In this document: positions 38,501 to 49,959 of the stretch, one piece after another | How positions within the stretch are numbered: the stretch's first letter is position 1 | How the letters are laid out: the number at the start of each line of letters is the position of its first letter | DNA from: Prosapia bicincta | Lineage: Eukaryota; Arthropoda; Insecta; Hemiptera; Cercopidae | DNA: 64,000 bases | NCBI GenBank assembly: GCA_036971475.1 | Contig: JBAIZL010000425.1 | Coordinates: 3,571,001-3,635,000 of the forward strand | Direction: 5' to 3' | Notes under the pieces: generated by a model | Databases searched by the model: none | Told to the model about the DNA's origin: nothing | The model's input: the letters and a program-made list of their open reading frames with translations, nothing else | Made by a program: the position numbers and the translations under genes

Positions 38501-39730
38501 GATCTGATGGAGGAGAACGAGTAACTAATGGCTAGTAAGGATGAACACATAACTTGCCCTGACATAGAATGTGTTTCCCTTTGCAAAATGTTTATACATC
38601 TATGATCTGATGGAGGAGAACAAACGAACTAGTGGCTGGTGAGGAAGAACATATAGCCTAGGCCTAACATAGAATGCGTTTACCTTTGCAGGAGGTTTAT
38701 ACAACCATAATCTGATTGAGGGGAACGACGAACTAGTGGCTGGTGAGGAAGAACATATAGCCTAGGCCTAACATAGAATGCGTTTACCTTTGCAGGAGGT
38801 TTATACAACCATAATCTGATTGAGGAGAACGACGAACTAGTTTCTGGTGAGGAAGAACATATAGCCTAGGCCTGACATAGAATGCGTTTACCTTTGCAGG
38901 CGGTTTGTACTTCCATGATCTGATGGAGGAGAACGACGAACTAGTGGCTGGTGAGGAAGAATATATAGCCTAGGCCTGACATAGAATGCGTTTACCTTTG
39001 CAGGCGGTTTGTACTTCCATGATCTGATGGAGGAGAACGACGAACTAGTGGCTGGTGAGGAAGAACATGTATCTTATACTGACACAGAATGTGTTTCCAT
39101 TTGCAAAATGTTTATACTTCCATGATCTGATGGAGGAGAACGAGTAACTAATGGCTAGTAAGGATGAACACATACCTTGCCCTGACATAGAATGTGTTTC
39201 CCTTTGCAAAATGTTTATACATCTATGATCTGATGGAGGAGAACGACGAAGTAGTGGCTGGTGAGGAAGAACATATAGCCTAGGCCTGACATAGAATGCG
39301 TTTACCTTTGCAGGCGGTTTGTACATCAATGATCTGATGGAGGAGAACGACGAACTAGTGGCTGGTGAGGAAGAACATATAGCCTAGGCCTGACATAGAA
39401 TGCGTTTACCTTTGCAGGCGGTTTGTACTTCCATGATCTGATGGAGGAGAACGACGAACTAGTGGCTGGTGAGGAAGAACATATAGCCTAGGCCTGACAT
39501 AGAATGCGTTTACCTTTGCAGGCGGTTTGTACTTCCATGATCTGATGGAGGAGAACGACGAACTAGTGGCTGGTGAGGAAGAACATATAGCCTAGGCCTG
39601 ACATAGAATGCGTTTACCTTTGCAGGCGGTTTGTACTTCCATGATCTGATGGAGGAGAACAACGAACTAGTGGCTGGTGAGGTAGAACATATAGCCTAGG
39701 CCTGACATAGAATGCGTTTACCTTTGCAGG
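29150..39730 (+). repeat. Large duplication within the satellite, offset 5505 bp
   Basis: About 5.08 kb (roughly 29,150-34,225) is repeated at roughly 34,655-39,730 with a constant offset of 5505 bp. Marker pairs starting at 29,906, 30,425, 30,944, 32,398 and 33,540 reappear at 35,411, 35,930, 36,449, 37,903 and 39,045. Private variants are shared too: CTGAAGGAGG, GGTTTGAAATTCC, GAACAAACG and GAGGTAGAAC. A few single-base differences exist, so the two copies are real and not simply an assembly echo, although that should be tested with long reads. Confidence 0.85.
29906..31462 (+). repeat. 519-bp (five-monomer) higher-order repeat
   Basis: The marker pair plus three TACAACC-type monomers forms a five-monomer unit repeating every 519 bp, with starts at 29,906, 30,425 and 30,944. 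The same 519-bp spacing recurs at 35,411/35,930/36,449, 40,083/40,602 and 42,262/42,781. Copies are almost identical over the unit, pointing to recent amplification. Confidence 0.85.
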
Positions 39731-42700
39731 CGGTTTGTACTTCCATGATCTGATGGAGGAGAACGACGAACTAGTGGCTGGTGAGGAAGAACATATAGCC
39801 TAGGCCTGACATAGAATGCGTTTACCTTTGCAGGCGGTTTGTACTTCCATGATCTGATGGATCAGAACGACGAACTAGTGGCTGGTGAGGAAGAACATAT
39901 AGCCTAGGCCTGACATAGAATGCGTTTACCTTTGCAGGCGGTTTGTACTTCCATGATCTGATGGAGGAGAACGACGAACTAGTGGCTGGTAAGGAAGAAC
40001 ATATAGCCTAGGCCTGACATAGAATGCGTTTACCTTTGCAGGCGGTTTGTACTTCCATGATCTGATGGAGGAGAACGACGAACTAGTGGCTGGTGAGGAA
40101 GAACATGTATCTTATACTGACACAGAATGTGTTTCCATTTGCAAAATGTTTATACTTCCATGATCTGATGGAGGAGAACGAGTAACTAATGGCTAGTAAG
40201 GATGAACACATACCTTGCCCTGACATAGAATGTGTTTCCCTTTGCAAAATGTTTATACATCTATGATCTGATGGAGGAGAACGACGAACTAATGGCTGGT
40301 GAGGAAGAACATATAGCCTAGGCCTAACATAGAATGCGTTTACCTTTGTAGGAGTTTTATACAAACATAATCTGATTGAGGGGAACGACGAACTAGTGGC
40401 TGGTGAGGAAGAACATATAGCCTAGGCCTGACATAGAATGCGTTTACCTTTGCAGGAGGTTTATACAACCATAATCTGATTGAGGGGAACGACGAACTAG
40501 TGGCTGGTGAGGAAGAACATATAGCCTAGGCCTAACATAGAATGTGTTTCACCTTTGCAGGAGGTTTATACAACCATAATCTGATTGAGGAGAACGACGA
40601 ACTAGTGGCTGGTGAGGAAGAACATGTATCTTATACTGACACAGAATGTGTTTCCATTTGCAAAATGTTTATACTTCCATGATCTGATGGAGGAGAACGA
40701 GTAACTAATGGCTAGTAAGGATGAACACATACCTTGCCCTGACATAGAATGTGTTTCCCTTTGCAAAATGTTTATACATCTATGATCTGATGGAGGAGAA
40801 CGACGAACTAGTGGCTGGTGAGGAAGAACATATAGCCTAGGCCTAACATAGAATGCGTTTACCTTTGCAGGAGGTTTATACAACCATAATCTGATTGAGG
40901 GGAACGACGAACTAGTGGCTGGTGAGGAAGAACATATAGCCTAGGCCTAACATAGAATGCGTTTACCTTTGCAGGAGGTTTATACAACCATAATCTGATT
41001 GAGGAGAACGACGAACTAGTTTCTGGTGAGGAAGAACATATAGCCTAGGCCTGACATAGAATGCGTTTACCTTTGCAGGCGGTTTGTACTTCCATGATCT
41101 GATGGAGGAGAACGACGAACTAGTGGCTGGTGAGGAAGAATATATAGCCTAGGCCTGACATAGAATGCGTTTACCTTTGCAGGCGGTTTGTACTTCCATG
41201 ATCTGATGGAGGAGAACGACGAACTAGTGGCTGGTGAGGAAGAACATGTATCTTATACTGACACAGAATGTGTTTCCATTTGCAAAATGTTTATACTTCC
41301 ATGATCTGATGGAGGAGAACGAGTAACTAATGGCTAGTAAGGATGAACACATACCTTGCCCTGACATAGAATGTGTTTCCCTTTGCAAAATGTTTATACA
41401 TCTATGATCTGATGGAGGAGAACGACGAAGTAGTGGCTGGTGAGGAAGAACATATAGCCTAGGCCTGACATAGAATGCGTTTACCTTTGCAGGCGGTTAG
41501 TACATCCATGATCTGATGGAGGAGAACGACGAACTAGTGGCTGGTGAGGAAGAACATATAGCCTAGGCCTGACATAGAATGCGTTTACCTTTGCAGGCGG
41601 TTTGTACTTCCATGATCTGATGGAGGAGAACGACGAACTAGTGGCTGGTGAGAAAGAATATATAGCCTAGGCCTGACATAGAATGCGTTTACCTTTGCAG
41701 GCGGTTTGTACTTCCATGATCTGATGGAGGAGAACGACGAACTAGTGGCTGGTGAGGAAGAACATATAGCCTAGGCCTGACATAGAATGCGTTTACCTTT
41801 GCAGGCGGTTTGTACTTCCATGATCTGATGGAGGAGAACAACGAACTAGTGGCTGGTGAGGTAGAACATATAGCCTAGGCCTGACATAGAATGCGTTTAC
41901 CTTTGCAGGCGGTTTGTACTTCCATGATCTGATGGAGGAGAACGACGAACTAGTGGCTGGTGAGGAAGAACATATAGCCTAGGCCTGACATAGAATGCGT
42001 TTACCTTTGCAGGCGGTTTGTACTTCCATGATCTGATGGATCAGAACGACGAACTAGTGGCTGGTGAGGAAGAACATATAGCCTAGGCCTGACATAGAAT
42101 GCGTTTACCTTTGCAGGCGGTTTGTACGTCCATGATCTGATGGAGGAGAACGACGAACTAGTGGCTGGTAAGGAAGAACATATAGCCTAGGCCTGACATA
42201 GAATGCGTTTACCTTTGCAGGCGGTTTGTACTTCCATGATCTGATGGAGGAGAACGACGAACTAGTGGCTGGTGAGGAAGAACATGTATCTTATACTGAC
42301 ACAGAATGTGTTTCCATTTGCAAAATGTTTATACTTCCATGATCTGATGGAGGAGAACGAGTAACTAATGGCTAGTAAGGATGAACACATACCTTGCCCT
42401 GACATAGAATGTGTTTCCCTTTGCAAAATGTTTATACATCTATGATCTGATGGAGGAGAACGACGAACTAGTGGCTGGTGAGGAAGAACATATAGCCTAG
42501 GCCTAACATAGAATGCGTTTACCTTTGTAGGAGGTTTATACAAACATAATCTGATTGAGGGGAACGACGAACTAGTGGCTGGTGAGGAAGAACATATAGC
42601 CTAGGCCTGACATAGAATGCGTTTACCTTTGCAGGAGGTTTATACAACCATAATCTGATTGAGGGGAACGACGAACTAGTGGCTGGTGAGGAAGAACATA

Positions 42701-43062
42701 TAGCCTAGGCCTAACATAGAATGTGTTTCACCTTTGCAGGAGGTTTATACAACCATAATCTGATTGAGGAGAACGACGAACTAGTGGCTGGTGAGGAAGA
42801 ACATGTATCTTATACTGACACAGAATGTATTTCCATTTGCAAAATGTTTATACTTCCATGATCTGATGGAGGAGAACGAGTAACTAATGGCTAGTAAGGA
42901 TGAACACATACCCTGCCCTGACATAGAATGTGTTTCCCTTTGCAAAATGTTTATACATCTATGATCTGATGGAGGAGAACGACGAACTAGTGGCTGGTGA
43001 GGAAGAACATATAGCCTAGGCCTAACATAGAATGCGTTTACCTTTGCAGGAGGTTTATACAA
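38700..43062 (+). repeat. Tandem duplication within the satellite, offset 2179 bp
   Basis: A 21-monomer segment is repeated with offset 2179 bp. The TTTCTGG variant at 38,842 recurs at 41,021, the GAACAACG variant at 39,658 recurs at 41,837, and marker pairs at 39,045, 40,083 and 40,602 recur at 41,224, 42,262 and 42,781. Confidence 0.82.
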
Positions 43063-43758
43063 CCATAATCTGATTGAGGGGAACGACGAACTAGTGGCTG
43101 GTGAGGAAGAACATATAGCCTAGGCCTGACATAGAATGCGTTTACCTTTGCAGGAGGTTTATACAACCATAATCTGATTGAGGGGAACGACGAACTAGTG
43201 GCTGGTGAGGAAGAACATATAGCCTAGGCCTGACATAGAATGTGTTTCACCTTTGCAGGAGGTTTATACAACCATAATCTGATTGAGGGGAACGACGAAC
43301 TAGTGGCTGGTGAGGAAGAACATATAACCTAGGCCTGACATAGAATGTGTTTCACCTTTGCAGGAGGTTTATACAACCATAATCTGATTGAGGAGAACGA
43401 CGAACTAGTAGCTGGCGATTAAGAACATGTATCTTATACTGACATATTATTTGTTTCCATTTGCAGAATGTTTATACATCCATGATCTGATGGAGGAGAA
43501 CGAGTAACTAATGGCTAGTAAGGATGAACACATACCTTGCCCTGACATAGAATGTGTTTCCCTTTGCAAAATGTTTATACATCTATGATCTGATGGAGGA
43601 GATCGACGAACTAGTAGCTGGCGAGGAAGAACATGTACCTTGTCCTGACATAGAATATGTTTCACCTTAGCAGGCTGTCTGTACATCCATGATCTGATGC
43701 AGGAGAACGACTATCTAGTGGCTAGTGAGGAATAACATGTAACTTAGGCCTGACATAG

Positions 43759-44455
43759 GTCGAGGTAGTTCTTGGTATGCCATTCGAGAAGGAGCATAGC
43801 TTAGAATAACTGTAGCGTAACTTAGAATAAATACCTGTAGGTTGCTATACGCGCGTCCTTCCCTGACTCTGGCTATACTAGCCAATGCAAAAACAGGTGT
43901 ATAATCATACCGATATTGAAAAATTGATATAAATGGGTTAACGCTAAAAAAACTAAATTGATTATCATCAATAATGCTTCGTAGTATCCTATTCGATCAA
44001 ACTCTCGCCGACACTTACGTATAAGTTACAACAAGCCAAGGCAGTGTATGTTTTTATAGCTGCATGTATTTCGACAGACAAAGCTAAGCGCACAGCTACA
44101 CGCCCCCTTAAACTTGATACAAATATCACACTGTATGTCTGTTCTTGTGTTGATGCCTCTCTTCCTTCCGGTTATGCTGGGCTATTTCAAGTAAGAGGCT
44201 TTGGTCACGCATAACCATTTTTTCGGTATTCCTAATAGAATATCATACTCTTTCTGTAGTTTTGACCATTTCTATCATTCTTAATTTATGATCCTATTTT
44301 TCATCCACTTTTCCTCCTACTCCTTCATGCAAAGGATAAAAAGTATGAGCCTTATTAATTATAGAAACCGTACTTTGTTTTAAGTGGCTTTAGCGCTAAT
44401 TCTATCGCGATCTCCTCTTTATTCTCTACCAAAGTTTTTTTTATCAGTATGTTCA
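43759..44455. other. Intergenic DNA right of the satellite
   Basis: The satellite stops at CTGACATAG, in the intron-like half of its last monomer. No downstream exon, polyadenylation context or mobile-element end was recognised. Confidence 0.55.
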
Positions 44456-45390
44456 CAATCCGGTGTTAACTACCTATGTTAATCCTAACTATCAATGTTA
44501 ATCAAAACTACCTATGTTAATCTTGTCTACCTATGTTAATAATAACTACTTATGTTAACCACAACTACCTATGTTAATCCTAACTACCTATGTTAATCAC
44601 TACTACCTATGTTAATCACAACTACCTACCTATGTTAATCACAACTCCTATATTAATCCTAACTACCTATGTTCATCCCAACTACCTATGTTATTCACAA
44701 CTACCTATGCTAATCACAACTACCTATGTTAATCACAACTACCTACCTATGTTAATCACAACTCCTATATTAATCCTAACTACCTATGTTCATCCCAACT
44801 ACCTATGTTATTCACAACTACCTATGCTAATCACAACTACCTATGTTAATCACAACTACCTACCTATGTTAATCACTACTCCTATATTAATCCTAACTAC
44901 CTATGTTCATCCCAACTACCTATGTTATTCACAACTACCTATACTAATCACAACTACCTATGTTAATCACAACTACCTACCTATGTTAATCACAACTCCT
45001 ATATTAATCCTAACTACCTATGTTCATCCCAACTACCTATGTTCATCCCAACTACCTATGTTATTCACAACTACCTATGCTAATCACAACTACCTATGTT
45101 AATCACAACTACCTACCTATGTTAATCACAACTCCTATATTAATCCTAACTACCTATGTTCATCCCAACTACCTATGTTATTCACAACTACCTATGATAA
45201 TCACAACTACCTATGTTAATCACAACTACCTATGTTAATCACAACTACCTACCTATGTTAATCACAACTCCTATATTAATCCTAACTACCTATGTTCATC
45301 CCAACTACCTATGTTATTCAAAACTACCTATGATAATCCTAACTACCTATGCTAATCACAAATACCTATGTTAATCACAACTACTTATGA
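44456..45390 (+). repeat. 19-bp minisatellite in a 117-bp higher-order unit
   Basis: The base unit is ACCTATGTTAATCACAACT (19 bp). Six variant units plus an extra ACCT and one deletion make a 117-bp repeat present about six times. Because 117 is divisible by three, one frame stays open for 170 codons (44,590-45,102). This is a consequence of the repeat rather than evidence for a protein. Confidence 0.92.
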
Positions 45391-46915
45391 GTGATAATAT
45401 CAGATGGCCATTAAATTTGAAAAAAACAAAATTTCATTCAATGCTGGGTATTTATACTAATATTCTACTCTATAGAGACTTTATATAAACCCTAGAGCCG
45501 AGAAAGTCATACAGCAGACATATCGAGAAAAAAAAACGAGAAAGAAAAGGAAGCTCCACAAATAGATAGAAGATTGTGAACAGGTTTGTGGTCACTGAAA
45601 AGAAGGTGACCGGAATGAGGATTGTTTTGAGTGATATACTAAAAGTATAATTAAATCACTTTTTAAATCCGTACATGTTTTTAGGAACGTAAAATATTAG
45701 GAGTTTTGAAAAGTATGTTTATAGGAGGTTAGCCTAACTGTGAATAATATAATTGCATCTATTAACATATTTCATTTCATACCCAAACTATATAAAAAAA
45801 TATATTTAACATAATTACATCCAAAGCAACATGTGTTAAATTAAAAGAATTTTTATACAAATTTTAATTTTACGAGATCTTGCCCCAGTGTGTCGTTTTG
45901 TGTTAACGCAGTGTTGTGAAATAAAAACATAGTTGTAGTCGATTTGTACCGTTATTCTTTTTAACCCTATATCCTTATAGCCGTATACCCTTTTACTTGT
46001 TACATTTACTTTGTATAAGAGCTAATATTAAACGTTTATTTAACCCTTCTACTCTTTTCATGTTACATATACTTTGTGTAAGAGCTATTATTTAAAAGTT
46101 TATTTGAATACTTGCCAATGTAAATTATTAGCAGCCATACAGACGTATAAATGTCTCGTATTTATACAACAAACTGGATTATGTTATTATGACATTTGAT
46201 GAAATAGTTGCTTAAATAAATTTTACCCTTGATTTCTTCTAACTTGCTTTTGAGATATTTGTGCATTACCCCAATCTACTTAAATATTTTATGGACATAC
46301 CTTTTTGTTACAAATAATGAAGAATTATATGTGTGTGTTACATTTCCATCTAATTAGAGTAAAAAGGTATTTAGCCTTCACTGTTAAATACCAAGGATAG
46401 CAAGCGCGATTATTCAAAGCTCCCGTTGTAAAACGATCGGATATTATTGGCTGAATAAAAAGTAAGCGAAGCGGAGCTAAATAAATTCAATAAAGGAGGC
46501 TTCCTATGTATGAACCATTAGTTATTTATTTAGAGTCTGTAAATGTTGAAATTAATCTGAACCAAACGAACAGAAATGTCTATATAAACATTAACGTCAA
46601 ATTATTTGTGTTCAGACATTTGGAACCATTAATACATTGAGTGTTTGACTGACAGTACAATTGTTTACTTCGTTAGTGCATAGCCTATATTTCAAAAATA
46701 TCAAATATAATTACAAAATCTAAAATTATCGAATAAAATAGTTTTCTTTCAAATAAATACCATTAGTTTATTATTTCTATTATGTTTTATAATCAGACAT
46801 TATTTTAAAAATTAATTTTATCTAATCCGACGGTAAAATATTTACACAATTTCTAATATTTCTCGAGTATTTTACAGGGTACAGCACATAAAAGTAACTT
46901 AGCCTAAATTCTATA
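45391..46915. other. AT-rich intergenic DNA, nothing recognised
   Basis: No coding, RNA or repeat feature could be supported here. Confidence 0.6.
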
Positions 46916-46984
46916 ATGTTTATGCCGAATCAAGGGAAATTCCCCCTATTTTTCCCTTACCGTGTACAACCTGCAAATAGGCTG

Positions 46985-47250
46985 GTAACTTGGCACAATG
47001 CAGTCGTATTCAGTGGACAAAGAGTTTTTATTGTAAAGTGCTATGTTCGAAGGATAATAATGAAACGCGTGAAACGTTTCGTGATAAATACCCAGAGAGT
47101 ACTATTCCTGGTAATAGGATGGTTCAAGTAGGGATACAAAAGTGGCGTCGTACGGGCACAATTGTAAATACATCGAGAAATAAGGCTAATTTAGTCCGAA
47201 AATCTGTAGTAGCTGCTAACATCACAGGTCGTATAGAAACATGTCCGTAA
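46985..47250 (+). pseudogene. Transposon-derived helix-turn-helix fragment (insect DUF4817-like)
   Basis: In one frame (47,020-47,055) the sequence gives QRVFIVKCYVRR. Then, in the next frame to 47,250, it gives ETFRDKYPESTIPGNRM, QKWRRTGTIVN and VRKSVVAANI. The pattern of an N-terminal QR-FIV--Y helix, an FR-K-P segment and a W-RTG turn matches the insect HTH domain found at the start of many transposon-derived proteins. A frameshift splits it, no start or downstream catalytic domain is visible, and the frame ends in a stop after IETCP. It is most likely an old mobile-element relic. Confidence 0.55.
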
Positions 47251-49959
47251 GTGGACTCGGCATTTATCACAGCAAGTTATAGTGTGACTAAATCTTGCCA
47301 AATCGTTTAACACGCTCTTTATTGTATTTGTAAATTGTTACAATATTCCAATATATGTCGTAAATAAACAGATTACATTTCGGTTGTGTTGCATTTTTTT
47401 ACGGGGCTACCTTTATGTGCGCCATCCTGTATGTCAATTCTTAAAGTCATTATACCATTACCCTAATTCTAAACCTGTATTTCTCACTTTATATGAGTTG
47501 ATTTTATAGTTTCTAAGCTGAATTTATATTGGTGTTTTATTTTTTTCAGATTTACTTATACTATTTAAACAAATATTCTAAAAGGGAAAAGGGTTATTAT
47601 AAAAGTGCATATCAGAATTAGTGAATAATATTTGTAAGAAAATATAAACATAACATCAATAAACCAAACTCACATCGCGTGAAGGTGAAGAGGTTTTTTT
47701 AACGATAGATTTCCCTATTTTACAGCTATTTTGAATACTATTTATAGCTATACTTATGATATGTATAGATAAGGGGTGTTCTACCCACTCTAAAATGTTG
47801 CTCTTAAATTTAGAGAATCATAATTCTATGAAATAGGAAAAGGCATAAGCCAGCACCATATTGCTATACTAGAAGGATTTTTTGTCAATTTTCAAATGAA
47901 AAATTATTAATCTGCAGCACGTGATTCAGTTAAAGTCTAAATTTTGTGAAGTCTCATTAGGTGATAGCTGGAGAAATTATGTACCCTTAGAAGTGACCCG
48001 TCTTCGATAAGTATTTTTGCAAATGTCGTGTTTGTTCAGAAGTACTTTTATTTATTTGCTTTATTTTTCGTTAATTAAAACTATCTAAAGCTCGTCTGCG
48101 TTTATCTGACGATCACCTGGAATTAACATGCATAATATCAACCACAAAAATTGGTAATAGACATTCTACAAAAAAAAAAAACTTTGCCAAATTCCCCACT
48201 AAAATAAAACATTTTCAGACCTCAATTTAAGTTTACATCATTTAGAAGGAGAAAATCATTTCATGTTTTTAATCCTGAAGACCAACATTATAAACATAGG
48301 CAAACATTGACATCTGGATTCTTTTTTACAGGTAGGCCTATGTATGTTATTATATATTAAAAATTGATTATAATTGTATGAAACTTAAGCATATTAAAAT
48401 AATGTGCAGTTAAAAATTTAAGCACAACTAAATAAAAGGTAGGGATATTTCGATTGTTGAACTCAATAAATTTACCTCCTGTGGTTCGGATTGAGAAAAA
48501 TGAGCGATTAATTGGCTTACCGTTACATAATGGTTGTTTACCTCTGGTATATATGTACAACAATAATGAAAACTAGCCCATTAATAATAGGAAACCTGGC
48601 CCTAGATTTATTTTCCTAGACGTTCTAGCTGGGAATAAATTTTATTATTTTGTAACCAACCTATGGTGACCGGATATTTTGTTTCTATATTATAATATAT
48701 ACATAAGTATAAAAAGGTGCCGTTTTATAAAAAAATTGAATTACTAAACTTTAATGAGTGGTTATAACTAGAGGTTACGCTTGAATTGTTTTCAACTAAT
48801 TATTGCAAACTACTATTTTTTATTTTCAACAAATAAAATAAAATTTTCTCTCTTCAGAATACTGTTTCAACTAGTACGAATGTAAAACAAAAATAGAGTT
48901 GGTGGCATATACTATACCGTACTTTATGTTTTCTACACAGCACTACACTTATATTAAGTATGTTCCTTAGGAAGACGAAGCTAAGCTATAGCGAATATAT
49001 CAACAAATGTAATGCATTTATAGTAAACCTAGCTGTAATTTAAAATTGTAAGAATGAGGTATAAGAATGAGGTACTATTTATCTACATTTGTTTAACTCC
49101 GATGTATATAATTATGAAAATCAAATTAATCTAGCCTATTAGTAATTTATCATCAAGCCCCTGTGGAATTCCAAACTTGTTTATTCACACAAGTTAATAC
49201 ATACCTGTTACTTAATTTAATTCTATGTGTCGTGTTTCTGTCGTTTATAGGTTTTGTATAGACATTCGCAAGCTTAAAAGTTTCTATATTAACAAAAAAA
49301 TCATAATTTATTGTAAGTAACCTATAACAACATTGGAAAAGGCATAATAAATAAAAGAATTGTTCGGTAGATATATTTAGTTTTGATTGACGAAGGCATT
49401 AAACTAAATAAAATATTTTGCTTCTGTATTCATCCTGATTGATTGTAATGAATAAAACATATCACAATCGATTCAAGAACACCACATGAAACAGTCATGT
49501 AAGTGACAACTGTAAATTTATACAGATGAAAACTGACATTAAATAATGTAAGAATATTTGTTTGCAGAAATAAGATAAGAAGGTCCTCAGCTTTAGTCGA
49601 AGTAAATATTTAAAAGGGTTAGTGCGTCTGCCGACACTAAACTTGAGCAGTAAAGAAAGATTTATGTCGAGTCCTTAGTCGTAAAATACAAAATACCTTT
49701 ACCTATGCATTTCTTAGCTCAGCACCATTTCTCATAGTTCCGTAGAAAACCGGTTGCAGAAAATAGAATTCAAAATGTTTATATTCATTAAACTTGAAAA
49801 CTTCAAAATAATATCTCTGCCACTACTAGCTCCTTGTGTGGTATTTAACAATTAAATTAACAACGTGGCTGTTGCTGTTTACTTATTTGTTGTCAGATAA
49901 TTTATGATGTTGTATAAAATAGAAACTATTAAATTTGTATTGAGCAAACCCACCGTCTT
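47251..49959. other. AT-rich intergenic DNA
   Basis: A 68-codon minus-strand frame (48,357-48,563) has no recognisable motif. The phrase CGCCATCCTGTATG near 47,417 could be part of the 3' end of the adjacent transposon relic. Nothing else was seen. Confidence 0.5.

Larger units (their letters stand above)
16839..43758 (+). repeat. 104-bp satellite array, ~259 monomers, with an exon-plus-intron-like monomer
   Basis: The whole block repeats a 104-bp monomer whose consensus is about 48% G+C (50 of 104), against a strongly AT-rich surrounding. Frequent monomer types differ at diagnostic sites: TACTTCC, TACATCC or TACAACC; CTGATGGAGG or CTGATTGAGG; GCAG, GAAG or GCAA. Plus-strand monomers carry, in order, CTGAC or CTAAC, TTTACCTTTGCAG, a 51-bp stretch open in one frame, and GTGAGG. 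Because 104 is not a multiple of three, no single frame runs through successive monomers without splicing; the minus-strand frames of 65-94 codons that recur are by-products. Every standard monomer contains ACTAGT, CCTAGG and AGGCCT sites. Edge monomers are the most diverged, as is usual for satellites. I do not recognise the family. Confidence 0.97.

Noticed and set aside
19741..43686. Many near-identical minus-strand open frames of 65-94 codons
   Set aside because: They recur at satellite higher-order spacing, span monomer boundaries and differ only where monomers differ. They are by-products of the 104-bp repeat and have no start context, domain or codon evidence.
16839..43758. Hammerhead core inside the 104-bp monomer (CTGATGGAGG...GACGAAC)
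   Set aside because: The first box is CTGATGG rather than CTGATGA, the second is GAAC, and the bases between cannot form stem II.
44590..45238. 170-codon and 72-codon frames in the 19-bp repeat
   Set aside because: The 117-bp unit is a multiple of three and happens to lack stops. Composition is repetitive and no signal or domain is seen.
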